Assembly (NCBI RefSeq): GCF_011762155.1
Contig: NZ_JAASQL010000001.1
Coordinates: forward strand, 1,550,001 to 1,614,000
Length of the DNA stretch: 64,000 bases
DNA from: Wenyingzhuangia heitensis
Lineage (GTDB): Bacteria; Bacteroidota; Bacteroidia; Flavobacteriales; Flavobacteriaceae
Direction of reading: 5' to 3'
This document shows positions 53,546 through 63,360 of this stretch, in pieces. Every line of letters starts with the position of its first letter. Position 1 is the first letter of the stretch. The position numbers and the translations under genes were made by a program. The notes under the pieces are model-generated. The model was not told the DNA's origin, searched no databases, and saw only the letters and a program-made list of their open reading frames with translations.

Positions 53546-53715
53546 GTATGTGTGATATATTTCACTGAATAGTAACATACAAAAAACATGCTTTAATTGT
53601 TTAATTTCACGGGATGTTTTGTCCAATATTCTCTCTTTAAATTTATAAAAAGAGCTTTGTATGGAAAGATAATCAATAGTGAAGTTTTTAAAAATAGATA
53701 CTAAAATCAAAAAAA

Positions 53716-54573
53716 ATGAAACAATTTGTAACAATTATAATAGCAGTCTTTGGTTTTTATAGTGGTCAAGCACAACAGAAAAATAACGAAAAAGAACATC
53801 ATACTTTTGATAATAGTTATACGGTTGATGAAAAAATAAAAACAGCTTTGGAAACAAATAGTTTTTACGGAATGCCATCTCCTAAAGATCATAGAGCAAC
53901 AGAGTTTTATACTCCTGTTCCGGCAAAAGTAGATCCTTACGGACAAAATGGGGTGCCTAGTGATGCTATTGTATTGTTTGATGGAACTAATATGGATGAG
54001 TGGATCAATCAGAAAGAACAAATTCCTTGTACTTGGAAACTAGACAAAGAAGAAAAAACGATGACAATAGCTAAAGGAGGAAAAAAAATAAACGCAACCA
54101 TTGTTACCAAACGCAAATTTGGAGCCATACAATTGCATGTAGAATGGAAATCTCCTCCTGCAATAAAATCAAGAACAGGGCAAGCAAGAGGAAATAGTGG
54201 TGTTGCTACAGATATTAGGTATGAGGTTCAGATATTGGATAATAATGACAATGAAACTTATGTAAACGGTATGGTGGGTTCTATTTACAAGCAATCTGCA
54301 CCTTTGGTAAATCCTTCTGTACCTACGGGAGCGTGGAATAGTTATGATATTATTTACCATCCGCCTGTTTTTAAAGGAACTAAAAGAATGAAAGCAGCTA
54401 CTATGACTGTGCTTCATAACGGAGTTTTAATACAAGACCATTTTTCTATACAAGGAGCAGTAGCTTATATAGGTTGGCCAAGGCAAGAAGTACATGGTAA
54501 AGAAGCAATTAGACTACAAGACCATGGAAGTGCAGTTAGTTACAGAAATATTTGGGTAAGAGAGCTGGAATAG
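53716..54573 (+). CDS. DUF1080 (3-keto-disaccharide hydrolase family) protein, exported
   Basis: This is a 285-residue exported single-domain DUF1080 protein. The signal peptide ends near SGQAQ. After a polar region of about 75 residues (through PYGQNGVPSDA), the domain starts with IVLFDGTNMDEW and includes GAIQLHVEWKSP, GNSGV, YEVQILDNNDNETY, WNSYDIIYHPP and the closing YRNIWVRELE. These match the DUF1080/PF06439 beta-sandwich, studied members of which cleave 3-keto-glycosides. It lies 170 bases after the AraC gene and ends in a hairpin shared with the convergent gene. It is the third DUF1080-type protein in the window. Confidence 0.88.
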   Translation: MKQFVTIIIAVFGFYSGQAQQKNNEKEHHTFDNSYTVDEKIKTALETNSFYGMPSPKDHRATEFYTPVPAKVDPYGQNGVPSDAIVLFDGTNMDEWINQKEQIPCTWKLDKEEKTMTIAKGGKKINATIVTKRKFGAIQLHVEWKSPPAIKSRTGQARGNSGVATDIRYEVQILDNNDNETYVNGMVGSIYKQSAPLVNPSVPTGAWNSYDIIYHPPVFKGTKRMKAATMTVLHNGVLIQDHFSIQGAVAYIGWPRQEVHGKEAIRLQDHGSAVSYRNIWVRELE

Positions 54574-54596
54574 AGTTGTAACTTTAAAGATAAAAT

Positions 54597-54629
54597 AAAG
54601 GTGGTAATTGTATAGTACTGCCTTTTTTT
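54597..54629. terminator. Bidirectional terminator-like hairpin
   Basis: The arm AAAGGTGGTA (54597-54606) pairs with TACTGCCTTT (54616-54625) with two G-U wobbles, followed by more T. It lies between convergent gene ends. Confidence 0.65.
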
Positions 54630-55308
54630 ATTCCATTTTTCTACCCTCTAAATATCGTACTCTTTTGTAGTTATTTTCTTTAAGTATTCCTTGCTGGTTA
54701 ATATTGATAACAGACCAAGTAGTGTCTACTCTAGAATTGTTATTATCTTCAACAAAATCATCATCGTAATAAGATACAGTAACCATATCTAGTACATTTT
54801 CACCAATCCATTTTCCATATTTATCTCCAAGCCATCCGTTTTCACTCCCCGAAAATGCAAGTACTCCGATATTGATAATTTCTAAAGATTTTTTTTGAAC
54901 AGTAGCAACATAAAGTGTTCTACAGCAAGTACCATTATCATAAGTAAAAGTAAATAAGTTATAGTTTTTAAATTCTTTGTGTTGCTTAAGGCAAAAACCA
55001 TCATAATTTGTTGGATTTAGATATTCATAATCTCCAATCACTGTTTTTTGAGAGCTTAAATATGTAGCAATAAATTCTTTGGTGATTTTAGTGTTTTCAT
55101 TGCAAGGTTTTTCATTTACAGATACCTGTTTTCTTAATTTTTTTGTTTTTAATTTTATGTAATTAAAATCGAATTTAGATAGTGGTACAATTGAGTCTAA
55201 AGATGTTTTTTTGAAAATATCTCTAGAATTAAAATCTTTTTTAATTTCGGAGAAACACCATAAAATTGGTGTTAAAAATAAAAATAGAAGTAGATTTTTT
55301 TGTGTCAA
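54628..55308 (-). CDS. Hypothetical exported protein of unknown function
   Basis: I do not recognise this family. The frame has no ATG start: it is open from a TTG at 55329 and has a second TTG at 55308. The earlier one lies inside a -7-like box (TACCTTTG on the minus strand), so 55308 is preferred, giving MTQKNLLLFLFLTPILWCFSE, a good membrane/signal segment. The mature part (about 200 residues) is mixed: DSIVPLSKFDFNYIKLKTKKL, then GFCLKQHKEFKNYNLFTFTYDNGTCCRTLYVATVQ and GENGWLGDKYGKWIGENVLDMVTVSYYDDDF. This looks like a compact periplasmic or surface domain. It is a single gene unlike its polysaccharide-degrading neighbours. No function is proposed. Confidence 0.6.
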   Translation of the reverse strand: MTQKNLLLFLFLTPILWCFSEIKKDFNSRDIFKKTSLDSIVPLSKFDFNYIKLKTKKLRKQVSVNEKPCNENTKITKEFIATYLSSQKTVIGDYEYLNPTNYDGFCLKQHKEFKNYNLFTFTYDNGTCCRTLYVATVQKKSLEIINIGVLAFSGSENGWLGDKYGKWIGENVLDMVTVSYYDDDFVEDNNNSRVDTTWSVININQQGILKENNYKRVRYLEGRKME

Positions 55309-55326
55309 AATAGATTTATTTTTTAG

Positions 55327-55334
55327 CAAAGGTA
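55327..55334 (-). promoter_or_regulatory. Candidate -7 promoter box for the hypothetical gene
   Basis: On the minus strand it reads TACCTTTG, a full match to TAnnTTTG, with TGTTTT rather than TTG at the -33 distance. It overlaps a TTG codon at 55329 and so argues for the start at 55308. Confidence 0.4.
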
Positions 55335-55546
55335 GGTTTAAATTTTCTTTTGAAAACAGAGTGTGTTTTAGCTTTTTTACATGCTTTTTTTAGATATGTC
55401 TATGTAAAGTTGATATTTTTTAACTAAAAATAAAGTTGTTGTAGACTATATGTATTGTTTTTTAGAGAATGAATTTCTGTTTTAATTAAATTAAAAGACT
55501 AAAATTAGTGATTAATTAAAATACTAATAAGTAAACATAAATAACA

Positions 55547-57382
55547 ATGAAAATAAACAATATTAAATCCATTTCATTCTTTGCTTTTCTATTCGCTTTT
55601 AAAGCAGTGATAGCGCAACAGCAACCCAATATTTTATGGATTGTAACAGATGATCAACGTTACGATTCTGTAAAAACTTTTAACCAAGCCCTTCACGGAA
55701 GAGACAATAGTGAGTTAGGATATATAGAGTCTCCTAATGTAGATGCATTGGCAGCACAAGGGACTACTTTTGTAAATACTTATTGTCAAGCAACAGGTTG
55801 TGCTCCTTCTCGTGCTGCTATGCACCAAGGACGTTACCCATTTAGATCTGGTGTTTATGAGTTTGAATACCACAATAACAAGGCAGAGCACATGCAACCA
55901 TCTTTTCCAGAGCAATTGACAAGTTTAGGATATCAAACTTTTCACGTTGGTAAATTAGGGTATAGATTAAAAGGATTAAAAGACGATGGAACAACTAAGT
56001 CACACAAAGTTTATCAAACAGATATTGATTTTAGAGCTTTAGGTAAACAAGGATTAACAGACTATTCTGGTGGAGGATGGTGGAAAGAAATTGATGGTGT
56101 TACATATCAGAAACCGATTAAAGACATGAGCTTTTTTGTAACACCAGAAGGTAAGTTTGAGTATGTTTCTGAGGATCTAAACGAGCAAACAGACAAATAC
56201 AAACATGTAGCTAAAGAGGTTACGGAGAAATACGACTTGATAAGACATTACAAAAAAGGAAAACAAGAGTCTCTTTACAAAGGGATGATTATTTCTGGTG
56301 TAAGTCCACAACCAGCCGGTAAAACTAGAGATGGATATTATGCTCACTTTTTAAATGAGTATTTAGTGAACGAAAACAAACCTTTTAATGCAGGAAAGTT
56401 AAAGTTTAAAGGAGTAAACCCTAACAAACCTGTATTTGCTCATATTGGTTTTGATTTTCCTCACACTCCTGTGTTGCCACCCGCTGATTTTAGAAAGCGT
56501 TTTCAAAAACATACTTATAAAGTTCCAGAATTTAGTCAAGAAGAGTTTAGATCTATGGCTGCACAAATGAAGAGACAGGTAAATAGCAAGCCTTCGTATC
56601 ATTTTACAAAAGAAGAACAACAAAAAATGATTCAGGATTATTATGCTTTTTGTGCGTATGGAGATCAATTAGTGGGGCAATCTGTTAAAAACTTTGTGGA
56701 TTACAGTAAAAAACACAACCAACCTTGGATGATTATTTATGTATGTGGAGATCATGGTTGGAAGTTGAATGAACACGGAGCAATTTCTAAATTTACGCCT
56801 TGGGAATGGGATAGTCACAACCCAATCATTGTTGTATCATCAGATAAAAATAAATTCCCTGCAGGTAAAGTTGTAAAAGAATTTACAGAGTTTGTAGATA
56901 TTGCCCCAACAGCATTAAATGCAGCAGGAGCTAATTTAGAAAATAAAGAATACAAGCACTTAGATGGTATAGATTTAGCAAAAACAGTTGCTAAAAAAGC
57001 TCCTGTAAGAGATTATATCATAGGAGAAAGCCATGCTGTAACAGGACCTCGAGCTTATATTAGAACCAAAGAATATGTATTGTCTTTGCAAACAAGACCT
57101 ACTAAAAAAGAAGGAGAAAATATGTTGTGGGCACTAAATGCATCTTGGGAAGATTTAGATCCAGCAATGTACCATACCACCAAAGACCCAGAGGAATTAA
57201 AAAATATAGCTTTTGACAAAAAGTATAAAAAGATTGCAGAAAAAATGAAGAACAAGTTGTTGACTATTGTTTTAGGAGACAATCGTGTAGAGATAAACTG
57301 GGAGAAATGGGGGACAGGAACAAAAGTCTTTAGAAGTAATTTTGCTCCAGGTGCTCATGATTATAAGTTGAATTTAAATTAA
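55547..57382 (+). CDS. Sulfatase (S1 type, C-A-P-S-R), tandem paralogue 1
   Basis: This is an exported type I sulfatase of 611 residues. The signal peptide ends near VIAQ. Motifs are NILWIVTDDQRYDSVKTF, C85-A-P-S-R with [13 protein letters not shown] after it, and [30 protein letters not shown]. It is very similar along its whole length to the next gene (57513) and more distantly to those at 24801 and 61297; all end with the PGAHDYKL-type tail. It forms its own unit: a long AT palindrome (TTTTAATT-A-AATTAAAA, 55480-55496) lies upstream and a strong hairpin after it. It likely differs from its twin in the region 120-200, where sequences diverge most. Confidence 0.92.
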   Translation: MKINNIKSISFFAFLFAFKAVIAQQQPNILWIVTDDQRYDSVKTFNQALHGRDNSELGYIESPNVDALAAQGTTFVNTYCQATGCAPSRAAMHQGRYPFRSGVYEFEYHNNKAEHMQPSFPEQLTSLGYQTFHVGKLGYRLKGLKDDGTTKSHKVYQTDIDFRALGKQGLTDYSGGGWWKEIDGVTYQKPIKDMSFFVTPEGKFEYVSEDLNEQTDKYKHVAKEVTEKYDLIRHYKKGKQESLYKGMIISGVSPQPAGKTRDGYYAHFLNEYLVNENKPFNAGKLKFKGVNPNKPVFAHIGFDFPHTPVLPPADFRKRFQKHTYKVPEFSQEEFRSMAAQMKRQVNSKPSYHFTKEEQQKMIQDYYAFCAYGDQLVGQSVKNFVDYSKKHNQPWMIIYVCGDHGWKLNEHGAISKFTPWEWDSHNPIIVVSSDKNKFPAGKVVKEFTEFVDIAPTALNAAGANLENKEYKHLDGIDLAKTVAKKAPVRDYIIGESHAVTGPRAYIRTKEYVLSLQTRPTKKEGENMLWALNASWEDLDPAMYHTTKDPEELKNIAFDKKYKKIAEKMKNKLLTIVLGDNRVEINWEKWGTGTKVFRSNFAPGAHDYKLNLN

Positions 57383-57390
57383 GAAGCTAT

Positions 57391-57429
57391 AAATACAAAG
57401 CCAGTTCTTATTGAATTGGCTTTGTATTT
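57391..57429 (+). terminator. Strong hairpin after sulfatase, terminator-like
   Basis: A 17-bp stem (57391-57407 with 57413-57429) with one G-U pair, loop TTATT, lies 9 bases after the stop. The T-tract is short (ATTTATA), so termination may be partial. Confidence 0.7.
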
Positions 57430-57476
57430 ATACACGGATTATTTGAATGTAGGAACGATATAGGAAAGGGAAGTAA

Positions 57477-57500
57477 ATTCTTATAAGAATAAGATATCTT
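57477..57500 (+). repeat. Two adjoining perfect palindromes before a sulfatase gene
   Basis: ATTCTTATAAGAAT (57477-57490) is directly followed by AAGATATCTT (57491-57500), ending 12 bases before the ATG at 57513. They may form an operator or a leader structure. Confidence 0.45.
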
Positions 57501-57512
57501 TAACTATTAAAT

Positions 57513-59330
57513 ATGAAATTAATGAATATGAGAGTAAATATAACAGGATTTTTGTTTTTGTCTGTATTTGGATTTTCTAAGCAGTTAGTAGCACAAGAAC
57601 AGCAACCAAACATTTTATGGGTGTTAACAGATGATCAACGTTACGATTCTGTAAAAACATTCAATCAAGCTATTGATGGAAGAGAAATGAGTGAATTAGG
57701 ATATATTGAGTCTCCTAACGTAGATGCTTTAGCAGCTCAAGGAACTACTTTTATCAATACTTATTGTCAAGCAACAGGATGTGCTCCTTCTAGAGCTTCT
57801 ATGCATACAGGACGTTACCCGTTTAGATCTGGAATTTATGAGTTTGAGTGGCATAATGATAAAGCGGAACATGTAAAACCATCTTTACCAGAGCAAATGG
57901 CCAATTTAGGATACCAAACCTTTCATGTTGGTAAATTAGGCTTTAGGTTAAGAGGACTTTCTGATGAAGGAAAATTGATAAAACATAAGGTATATGAAAC
58001 GGATATTGATTTTAGAACTCTTGGATTTGAAGGATTAACGGATTATAGTTATGGGTCGCTTCCAGGAGGTGAAAAAATAGCTTTTTTTGTAACACCAGAA
58101 GGTGAATTTGAAAAGGTATCAGAAGTGTTAGAAAATGATGAAGAAAATAGAAAAACGGCTATAAAAGTTACCAAGAAGTACGATTTAAAAAGACATCATA
58201 AAAAGAACCAAAAAGAATCATTGTACAAAGGGATGATTATATCTGGAGTTAGCCCACGAAAAGCAGGGAAAACTAGAGATGGTTATTATGCACATTTTTT
58301 AAATGAGTATTTAGTAAATGAAAATAAAGAGTTTAATGTGGGGAAATTGAAGTTTAAAGGGGTCGATCCTTCAAAACCTGTTTTTGCTCATGTTGGTTTT
58401 GATTTTCCTCATACACCAGTAATTCCTCCTGCAGATTATCGTGAGCGTTTTCAAAAACACACTTATAAAATTCCTACAGTAACAGAGAAAGAGTTAAAAA
58501 ACATGTCTAAACAAGTAAAAAGGTCTGTAAACTACAAATATACAGATCATTTTACCGATAAAGAAAAGCAAAAAATGATTCAGGACTATTATGCTTTTTG
58601 TGCTTATGGAGATAGATTGGTAGGACAGACAGTAAAAGATTTTAAAGCTTATAGTGAAAAACAGAATCAACCTTGGATGGTAATTTATGTATGTGGAGAT
58701 CATGGTTGGAAGTTGAATGAACATGGTGCTACAGGAAAATTTACACCATGGGAATGGGATAGTCACAATCCTATAATTGTTGTTTCTTCTGATAAAAAGA
58801 AATTTCCTGCAGGAAAAATAGTAACAGATTTTACAGAATTTGTAGACATTGCACCAACGGCATTAAATGCAGCAGGAGCTAATTTAAAAGATTCAAAATA
58901 TAATTATTTAGATGGTTTAGATATGGCTAAGGTTGTTTCTAAAAAAGCACCTGTAAGAGATTATATTGTTGGAGAAACACATGCTGTAATTGGACCAAGA
59001 GCATACATAAGAACAAAAGATTACACTTTGTCTTTACAAACAAGACCTACTAAAAAAGAAGGAGAAGATATGAAATGGGCATTAACGGCTTCTTGGAAAG
59101 ATTTAGATCCTGAACTGTATGACTTTAAAAAAGATCCTAAAGAAATAAATAATGTAGCTTTTGATAAGAAGTATAAAAAAGTAGCAAAAAAGATGAGAGA
59201 AAAATTGCTAAATATTGTTTTAGGAGATAATCGTGTAGAGGTAGATTGGGAGAAAAGAGGTACAGGAACCAAAATTTACAGAAGTAATTTTGCCCCTGAA
59301 GCTCATGATTATAAACTAAAATTAAAGTAA
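57513..59330 (+). CDS. Sulfatase (S1 type, C-A-P-S-R), tandem paralogue 2
   Basis: This is an exported type I sulfatase of 605 residues, the close twin of the preceding gene. The signal peptide ends near LVAQ. Motifs are NILWVLTDDQRYDSVKTF, C90-A-P-S-R with [13 protein letters not shown] after it, and [30 protein letters not shown]. The C-terminal tail is [13 protein letters not shown]. It is followed after 29 bases by a C-G-P-S-R sulfatase, so two different sulfatase types are co-expressed from this unit. This pairing suggests two sulfate positions on one substrate. Start chosen at the first ATG (MKLMNMRVNITGFLFLS); ATGs 3 and 5 codons later are alternatives. Confidence 0.92.
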   Translation: MKLMNMRVNITGFLFLSVFGFSKQLVAQEQQPNILWVLTDDQRYDSVKTFNQAIDGREMSELGYIESPNVDALAAQGTTFINTYCQATGCAPSRASMHTGRYPFRSGIYEFEWHNDKAEHVKPSLPEQMANLGYQTFHVGKLGFRLRGLSDEGKLIKHKVYETDIDFRTLGFEGLTDYSYGSLPGGEKIAFFVTPEGEFEKVSEVLENDEENRKTAIKVTKKYDLKRHHKKNQKESLYKGMIISGVSPRKAGKTRDGYYAHFLNEYLVNENKEFNVGKLKFKGVDPSKPVFAHVGFDFPHTPVIPPADYRERFQKHTYKIPTVTEKELKNMSKQVKRSVNYKYTDHFTDKEKQKMIQDYYAFCAYGDRLVGQTVKDFKAYSEKQNQPWMVIYVCGDHGWKLNEHGATGKFTPWEWDSHNPIIVVSSDKKKFPAGKIVTDFTEFVDIAPTALNAAGANLKDSKYNYLDGLDMAKVVSKKAPVRDYIVGETHAVIGPRAYIRTKDYTLSLQTRPTKKEGEDMKWALTASWKDLDPELYDFKKDPKEINNVAFDKKYKKVAKKMREKLLNIVLGDNRVEVDWEKRGTGTKIYRSNFAPEAHDYKLKLK

Positions 59331-59359
59331 GTTAAAAGTGTAATACGAGAGAATGAATT

Positions 59360-61009
59360 ATGAGAGATAGAAGGAAAATTCAAGTATTTCTAGCATTTTT
59401 ATTGCTAGTAAGCTTTGCTCAAAGTAAAGCTCAACAGAAGCCGAATATTGTTGTGTTATTTGCAGATGATATCAGCGCACGTGAAATACCAATTTATGGT
59501 TCTAAAGTATGGAGTAGACCTATAAAAGGGGGGGATGAAGGTCGCAAACAAAATATCAATACTTCGAACCCTAAATTTAGAGCTCAAACACCTAATATGG
59601 ATAAGTTAGCCCAAGAAGGATGTTTTATAGAAACTACGTTTGCTGCTACAATTTGTGGTCCTAGTCGCGCAATGATGATGACGGGTAGATATGCTCACCT
59701 TCATAAATGGTGGCATAATAAAGACAAAGGTAAAAATCCTAAAGGAAAAAGGGAGTGGAATTTATTTGATAGCTCACCTCATACAATTTCACATGTAGCC
59801 AAAAAAGGAGGTTATGATACTTATTGGGCTGGTAAAACTCAAATGGAAACAAAAGGTTTTCAATTTGATGAAGGTTGTTTTACAGCTCCTAAAGCTGCCT
59901 ATAACAAAAGAATTCATACCACAGACTTTATGGTGTACTCTAAAAAAGTAGATGGTAAAAAGAAGCTTTTTAACGGAGATACAGACAAAGAATTAGGATT
60001 TAGGTCTTATGTACAAGCTAGTTGGTTTTGGAAACCTCACATACAGTTACTAAATCATCCTAATAATACAGAAGAGTTACAATGGTGGCCTTACAGTAAA
60101 GAGGATAAAAAAGCATTTGGATTGAATACGTATTCACCTGACGTAGTGTTAGATCATATTTTTGATTTTATGGAGAGAAAAACAAAGAAAAAGAAACCTT
60201 TCTTTATTTACCATACCAGTAATTTAGGTCATGATGCATTTGATTATTTCCATCCAGAGTCAAACAACAAGTGGCCTGGAACCCCTAAAATTAAATGGGA
60301 TGGTAAAAAATACACACGTACAAAAACTAATATCACTGGAGATAATGGAGTTTACGATACACACAATACGATTACAGGGCAAGGAATTCATAATCATATA
60401 AACTACCTAGACTATCAAGTATGGCAGTATATGAACAAGTTTAAAGAATTGGGTATAGAAAACAATACCATCTTTATTTTTTGTGCAGACAATGCAACCA
60501 GTGGCTACGGAAAATCTAGCTCTGTGTCTCAAAAAGGAGTTCATGTGCCTTTAATTATTTATGCACCAGTATTAAATATGACTAAAAAAGGAAAGCAAAA
60601 AGTAATTGCTAATATTTCAGATATTTTACCCACTATCGCAGATGTGGCAGGTGTTGAAATTCCTAAAGATTATGAGATTAACGGAGAGAGTTTAATTCCT
60701 TTTTTAACGACTAAAAAAACTACTCACAGAAATTGGATTTACGGATATCATAAGGATAAAACTATTATTAGAGGAGATTTAGTGTTAAAAGGAGGAAATG
60801 GTAAATGGTACGATGTGAGTAAAACTCCCGACGACTTAATTAGTTATCCTATAATCACCGATTGGAAATCAGTTTCTGATGCTCATCGTAAACAAAGAGA
60901 TGAGCTTAAAAAGGTGCTTCCAAAATATGATTTGCATGCTACAGAACATGATGCTCCAAAAGGTGGATATGGAGAAGTGAAAAAATTGGAAATTAAAGGA
61001 AATAGATAA
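59360..61009 (+). CDS. Sulfatase (S1 type, C-G-P-S-R), 'FADDISARE' group
   Basis: This is an exported type I sulfatase of 549 residues and the close paralogue of the one at 36803 (identical stretches such as NNKWPGTPKI, LDYQVWQYMNKFKELGIE and IFIFCADNATSGYGKS). The signal peptide ends near SKAQ. The formylglycine motif is C99-G-P-S-R with AMMMTGRYAHLHKWWHNKDKG after it; the first metal site is NIVVLFADDISAREIP. An insertion GGDEGRKQNINTSN near residue 60 is its main difference. It is the second gene of the unit started by the sulfatase at 57513. The separate location of this near-copy suggests duplication and transfer within the locus. Confidence 0.92.
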   Translation: MRDRRKIQVFLAFLLLVSFAQSKAQQKPNIVVLFADDISAREIPIYGSKVWSRPIKGGDEGRKQNINTSNPKFRAQTPNMDKLAQEGCFIETTFAATICGPSRAMMMTGRYAHLHKWWHNKDKGKNPKGKREWNLFDSSPHTISHVAKKGGYDTYWAGKTQMETKGFQFDEGCFTAPKAAYNKRIHTTDFMVYSKKVDGKKKLFNGDTDKELGFRSYVQASWFWKPHIQLLNHPNNTEELQWWPYSKEDKKAFGLNTYSPDVVLDHIFDFMERKTKKKKPFFIYHTSNLGHDAFDYFHPESNNKWPGTPKIKWDGKKYTRTKTNITGDNGVYDTHNTITGQGIHNHINYLDYQVWQYMNKFKELGIENNTIFIFCADNATSGYGKSSSVSQKGVHVPLIIYAPVLNMTKKGKQKVIANISDILPTIADVAGVEIPKDYEINGESLIPFLTTKKTTHRNWIYGYHKDKTIIRGDLVLKGGNGKWYDVSKTPDDLISYPIITDWKSVSDAHRKQRDELKKVLPKYDLHATEHDAPKGGYGEVKKLEIKGNR

Positions 61010-61113
61010 AATGAGTTTTACCTACTCTAGGAAATTTTTTTTCTACTGAGTTCATAGTTATAAACTTAGCTTAAAGCTCAATTACATGGCTTAATCTAAT
61101 TTACTAGTATCTT

Positions 61114-61210
61114 ACAAATGGTCAATTTGTCTATTTATTGTTGAGTATATATTCATCAATTTGATATAGATAAATTGACCATTTGTGTTTTGTTTTCCTT
61201 TTTATTTTTC
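61114..61210 (+). terminator. Long hairpin with T-rich tail (probable terminator)
   Basis: The arm at 61114-61133 (ACAAATGGTCAATTTGTCTA) pairs with 61167-61186 with one G-U pair. The 33-base interior can also fold (TTGTTGAGTA with TATTCATCAA). A T-rich stretch follows to 61210. It lies about 105 bases after the stop, which is unusually far. Confidence 0.6.
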
Positions 61211-61296
61211 TAGGATAAACCTTATATACGTTTATTCTTGTAGTGTCGAATGTAAATATCGATATCTAAAAGATAGAATAATTAATATACAAGTTT

Positions 61297-63141
61297 ATGA
61301 AAACACCTAACAGAATACTAAAGCTAATGTTATTTGGTTTTGTAATGTTATCAAAAGGAATGGTAGCGCAACAAAAACCAAATGTGTTATGGATTTTAAC
61401 AGACGATCAGCGTTTTGATGCTATTAGAGCTTTTAACAAAATGTTAACGGGAAAAGAAATGAGCGAGTTAGGGTATGTAGAGTCTCCTAACGTAGATCGT
61501 TTAACAAAAATAGGAACAACGTTTATCAATACCTATTGTCAAGCCACTGGTTGTGCTCCTTCTAGAGCCTCTATGCATTACGGACGTTACCCTTTTAGAT
61601 CTGGAGTGTATGAGTTTGAATATCATAACAACAATGCACCTCATTTTAAACCAACCTTGCCAGAACAAATGGAAGCTTTAGGCTATGAGACTTTACATAT
61701 TGGAAAACTAGGAGTTCGTTTAAAAACAAAAGTCAATACCAAAAGAGGTGTTAAAGATGCAGAAATGTATCAAAAAGACATTAGTTTTAAACAGTTAAGA
61801 AGAGATGGATTGACAGATTGGGGTAAAGATTGGTTTTTTAAATTTGATGGTGATAAATTAAAGAAACCACTAAAAAATGTTGAATTTTTTGTAGAGGAAG
61901 ATGGAGAATTCTCATATAGGTCTAAAGAAGTTGAAGAAAGGTTTCCTAATCACAAGGGAGAGGCTAAAACAGCCATGGAAAAGTACGATTTATTAATGCA
62001 TTACAAGAAAGATCAAAAAAAACAAACACCGTTTACATCTGGTATTTTGGCGGGAGTAAGCTCTAGAAAAGCAGGAAAAACAAGAGATGGTTATTACACA
62101 GCTATTTTTAATGATTATTTAAAAAATGAAAACAAGGACTTTAAAGCAGGTAGCAGAACTTTTAAAGGAGTAAATCCAGACAAGCCTTTGTTTTGTCAAA
62201 TTGGGTTTGATTTTCCTCATACTCCAGTATTGCCACCAGCAAGTTATAGAGATCGTTTTAAAAAATACAGCTATAAAGTTCCTGCTTTTAATGAAAAGGA
62301 ATTAAAAACAATGCCTGCTCAATTAAGAAAACAAGTTAAACTTGGGTATTCTGATCATTTTACAGATGAAGAAAAACAAAAAATGATTCAAGATTACTAT
62401 GCATTCTGTGCTTATGGTGATGAATTGGTAGGACAAGCAACAGATGATTTTATTGCTTATAGTAAAAAGAAAAATCAACCTTGGATGATTGTATATGTTT
62501 GTGGTGATCACGGATGGAAATTAAACGATCATGGTTCTGTTTCTAAGTTTTCTTCTTGGAAAATAGACAGTCACAACCCAATTGTGGTAGTGTCATCAGA
62601 CAAAAAAGCATATCCTGCAGGAAAAGTTGTGAGAGACTACACAGAGTTTGTAGATATTGCTCCAACCATTATGGCTGCGGGTGGTGCCGACTTAAAAAAA
62701 TCTGAATACGAATATTTAGATGGTTTTGATATGAAAGAAGTAGTGTCTAAAAAAGCCCCAAAAAGAGATTATATTGTAGGAGAAAGTCATGCTGTATCTG
62801 GACCAAGAGCTTATATTAGAACCAAAGATTATGTGTTTTCTATGCAAACTCGTCCTAATAAAAAAAGAGGAGAAAATATGGACTGGGCTTTAAAAGCTAG
62901 CTACGCAGAATTAGATCCTGCTTTGTATGATATGAAAAAAGATCCTAAAGAAATTAACAATGTAGCTTTTGATAAAAAGTATGCTAAAATTGCAGAGCAA
63001 ATGAAACAAAAGCTAATCAATATTGTGTTAGGGGATAACAGAGTAGAGGTGTTGTGGGGTAAAAAAGCAGATGGAACAGAAGTTGTAAGAAGTAATTTTG
63101 CACCAGGGGCTCATGATTATAAGTTAAAGTTGAAAAAATAA
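61297..63141 (+). CDS. Sulfatase (S1 type, C-A-P-S-R), four-paralogue group
   Basis: This is an exported type I sulfatase of 614 residues. The signal peptide ends near MVAQ. Motifs are [19 protein letters not shown]86-A-P-S-R with [13 protein letters not shown] after it, and [23 protein letters not shown]. In its central region ([23 protein letters not shown]) and the [13 protein letters not shown] block it is closer to the sulfatase at 24801 than to the 55547/57513 pair, although it also shares the NVAFDKKY and [13 protein letters not shown] end with the latter. The upstream region has a palindrome ATATCGATAT (61256-61265). The gene is alone in its unit and is closed by a clear terminator. 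Confidence 0.92.
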   Translation: MKTPNRILKLMLFGFVMLSKGMVAQQKPNVLWILTDDQRFDAIRAFNKMLTGKEMSELGYVESPNVDRLTKIGTTFINTYCQATGCAPSRASMHYGRYPFRSGVYEFEYHNNNAPHFKPTLPEQMEALGYETLHIGKLGVRLKTKVNTKRGVKDAEMYQKDISFKQLRRDGLTDWGKDWFFKFDGDKLKKPLKNVEFFVEEDGEFSYRSKEVEERFPNHKGEAKTAMEKYDLLMHYKKDQKKQTPFTSGILAGVSSRKAGKTRDGYYTAIFNDYLKNENKDFKAGSRTFKGVNPDKPLFCQIGFDFPHTPVLPPASYRDRFKKYSYKVPAFNEKELKTMPAQLRKQVKLGYSDHFTDEEKQKMIQDYYAFCAYGDELVGQATDDFIAYSKKKNQPWMIVYVCGDHGWKLNDHGSVSKFSSWKIDSHNPIVVVSSDKKAYPAGKVVRDYTEFVDIAPTIMAAGGADLKKSEYEYLDGFDMKEVVSKKAPKRDYIVGESHAVSGPRAYIRTKDYVFSMQTRPNKKRGENMDWALKASYAELDPALYDMKKDPKEINNVAFDKKYAKIAEQMKQKLINIVLGDNRVEVLWGKKADGTEVVRSNFAPGAHDYKLKLKK

Positions 63142-63160
63142 ATACAATCATTAATTAGTT

Positions 63161-63192
63161 AAAAAAGCATAAAATTTATTTTATGCTTTTTT
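63161..63192 (+). terminator. Rho-independent terminator
   Basis: A perfect 14-bp stem AAAAAAGCATAAAA / TTTTATGCTTTTTT (63161-63174 with 63179-63192), loop TTTA, ends in six T, 20 bases after the sulfatase stop. Confidence 0.88.
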
Positions 63193-63360
63193 AGTTTATC
63201 CAGTGTTTACATCGCAAATAAAAGAACTGTCGTTATTTTGTCTAGTCTAGCTACTACTAATTTTTAAAGTTACTTTAGTATACTTGTTTGCTTATATTGT
63301 TTATAAATCAGCTCTTTTGATTCAAAATTGCCAAGTAAATAAATACTTAAATTAAACAGA

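Noticed and set aside
53357-53734. 125-codon minus-strand open frame spanning the AraC 3' end and the gap to 53716.
   Set aside because: Most of it is antisense to the AraC DNA-binding domain, it enters the next gene, and it has no family features.
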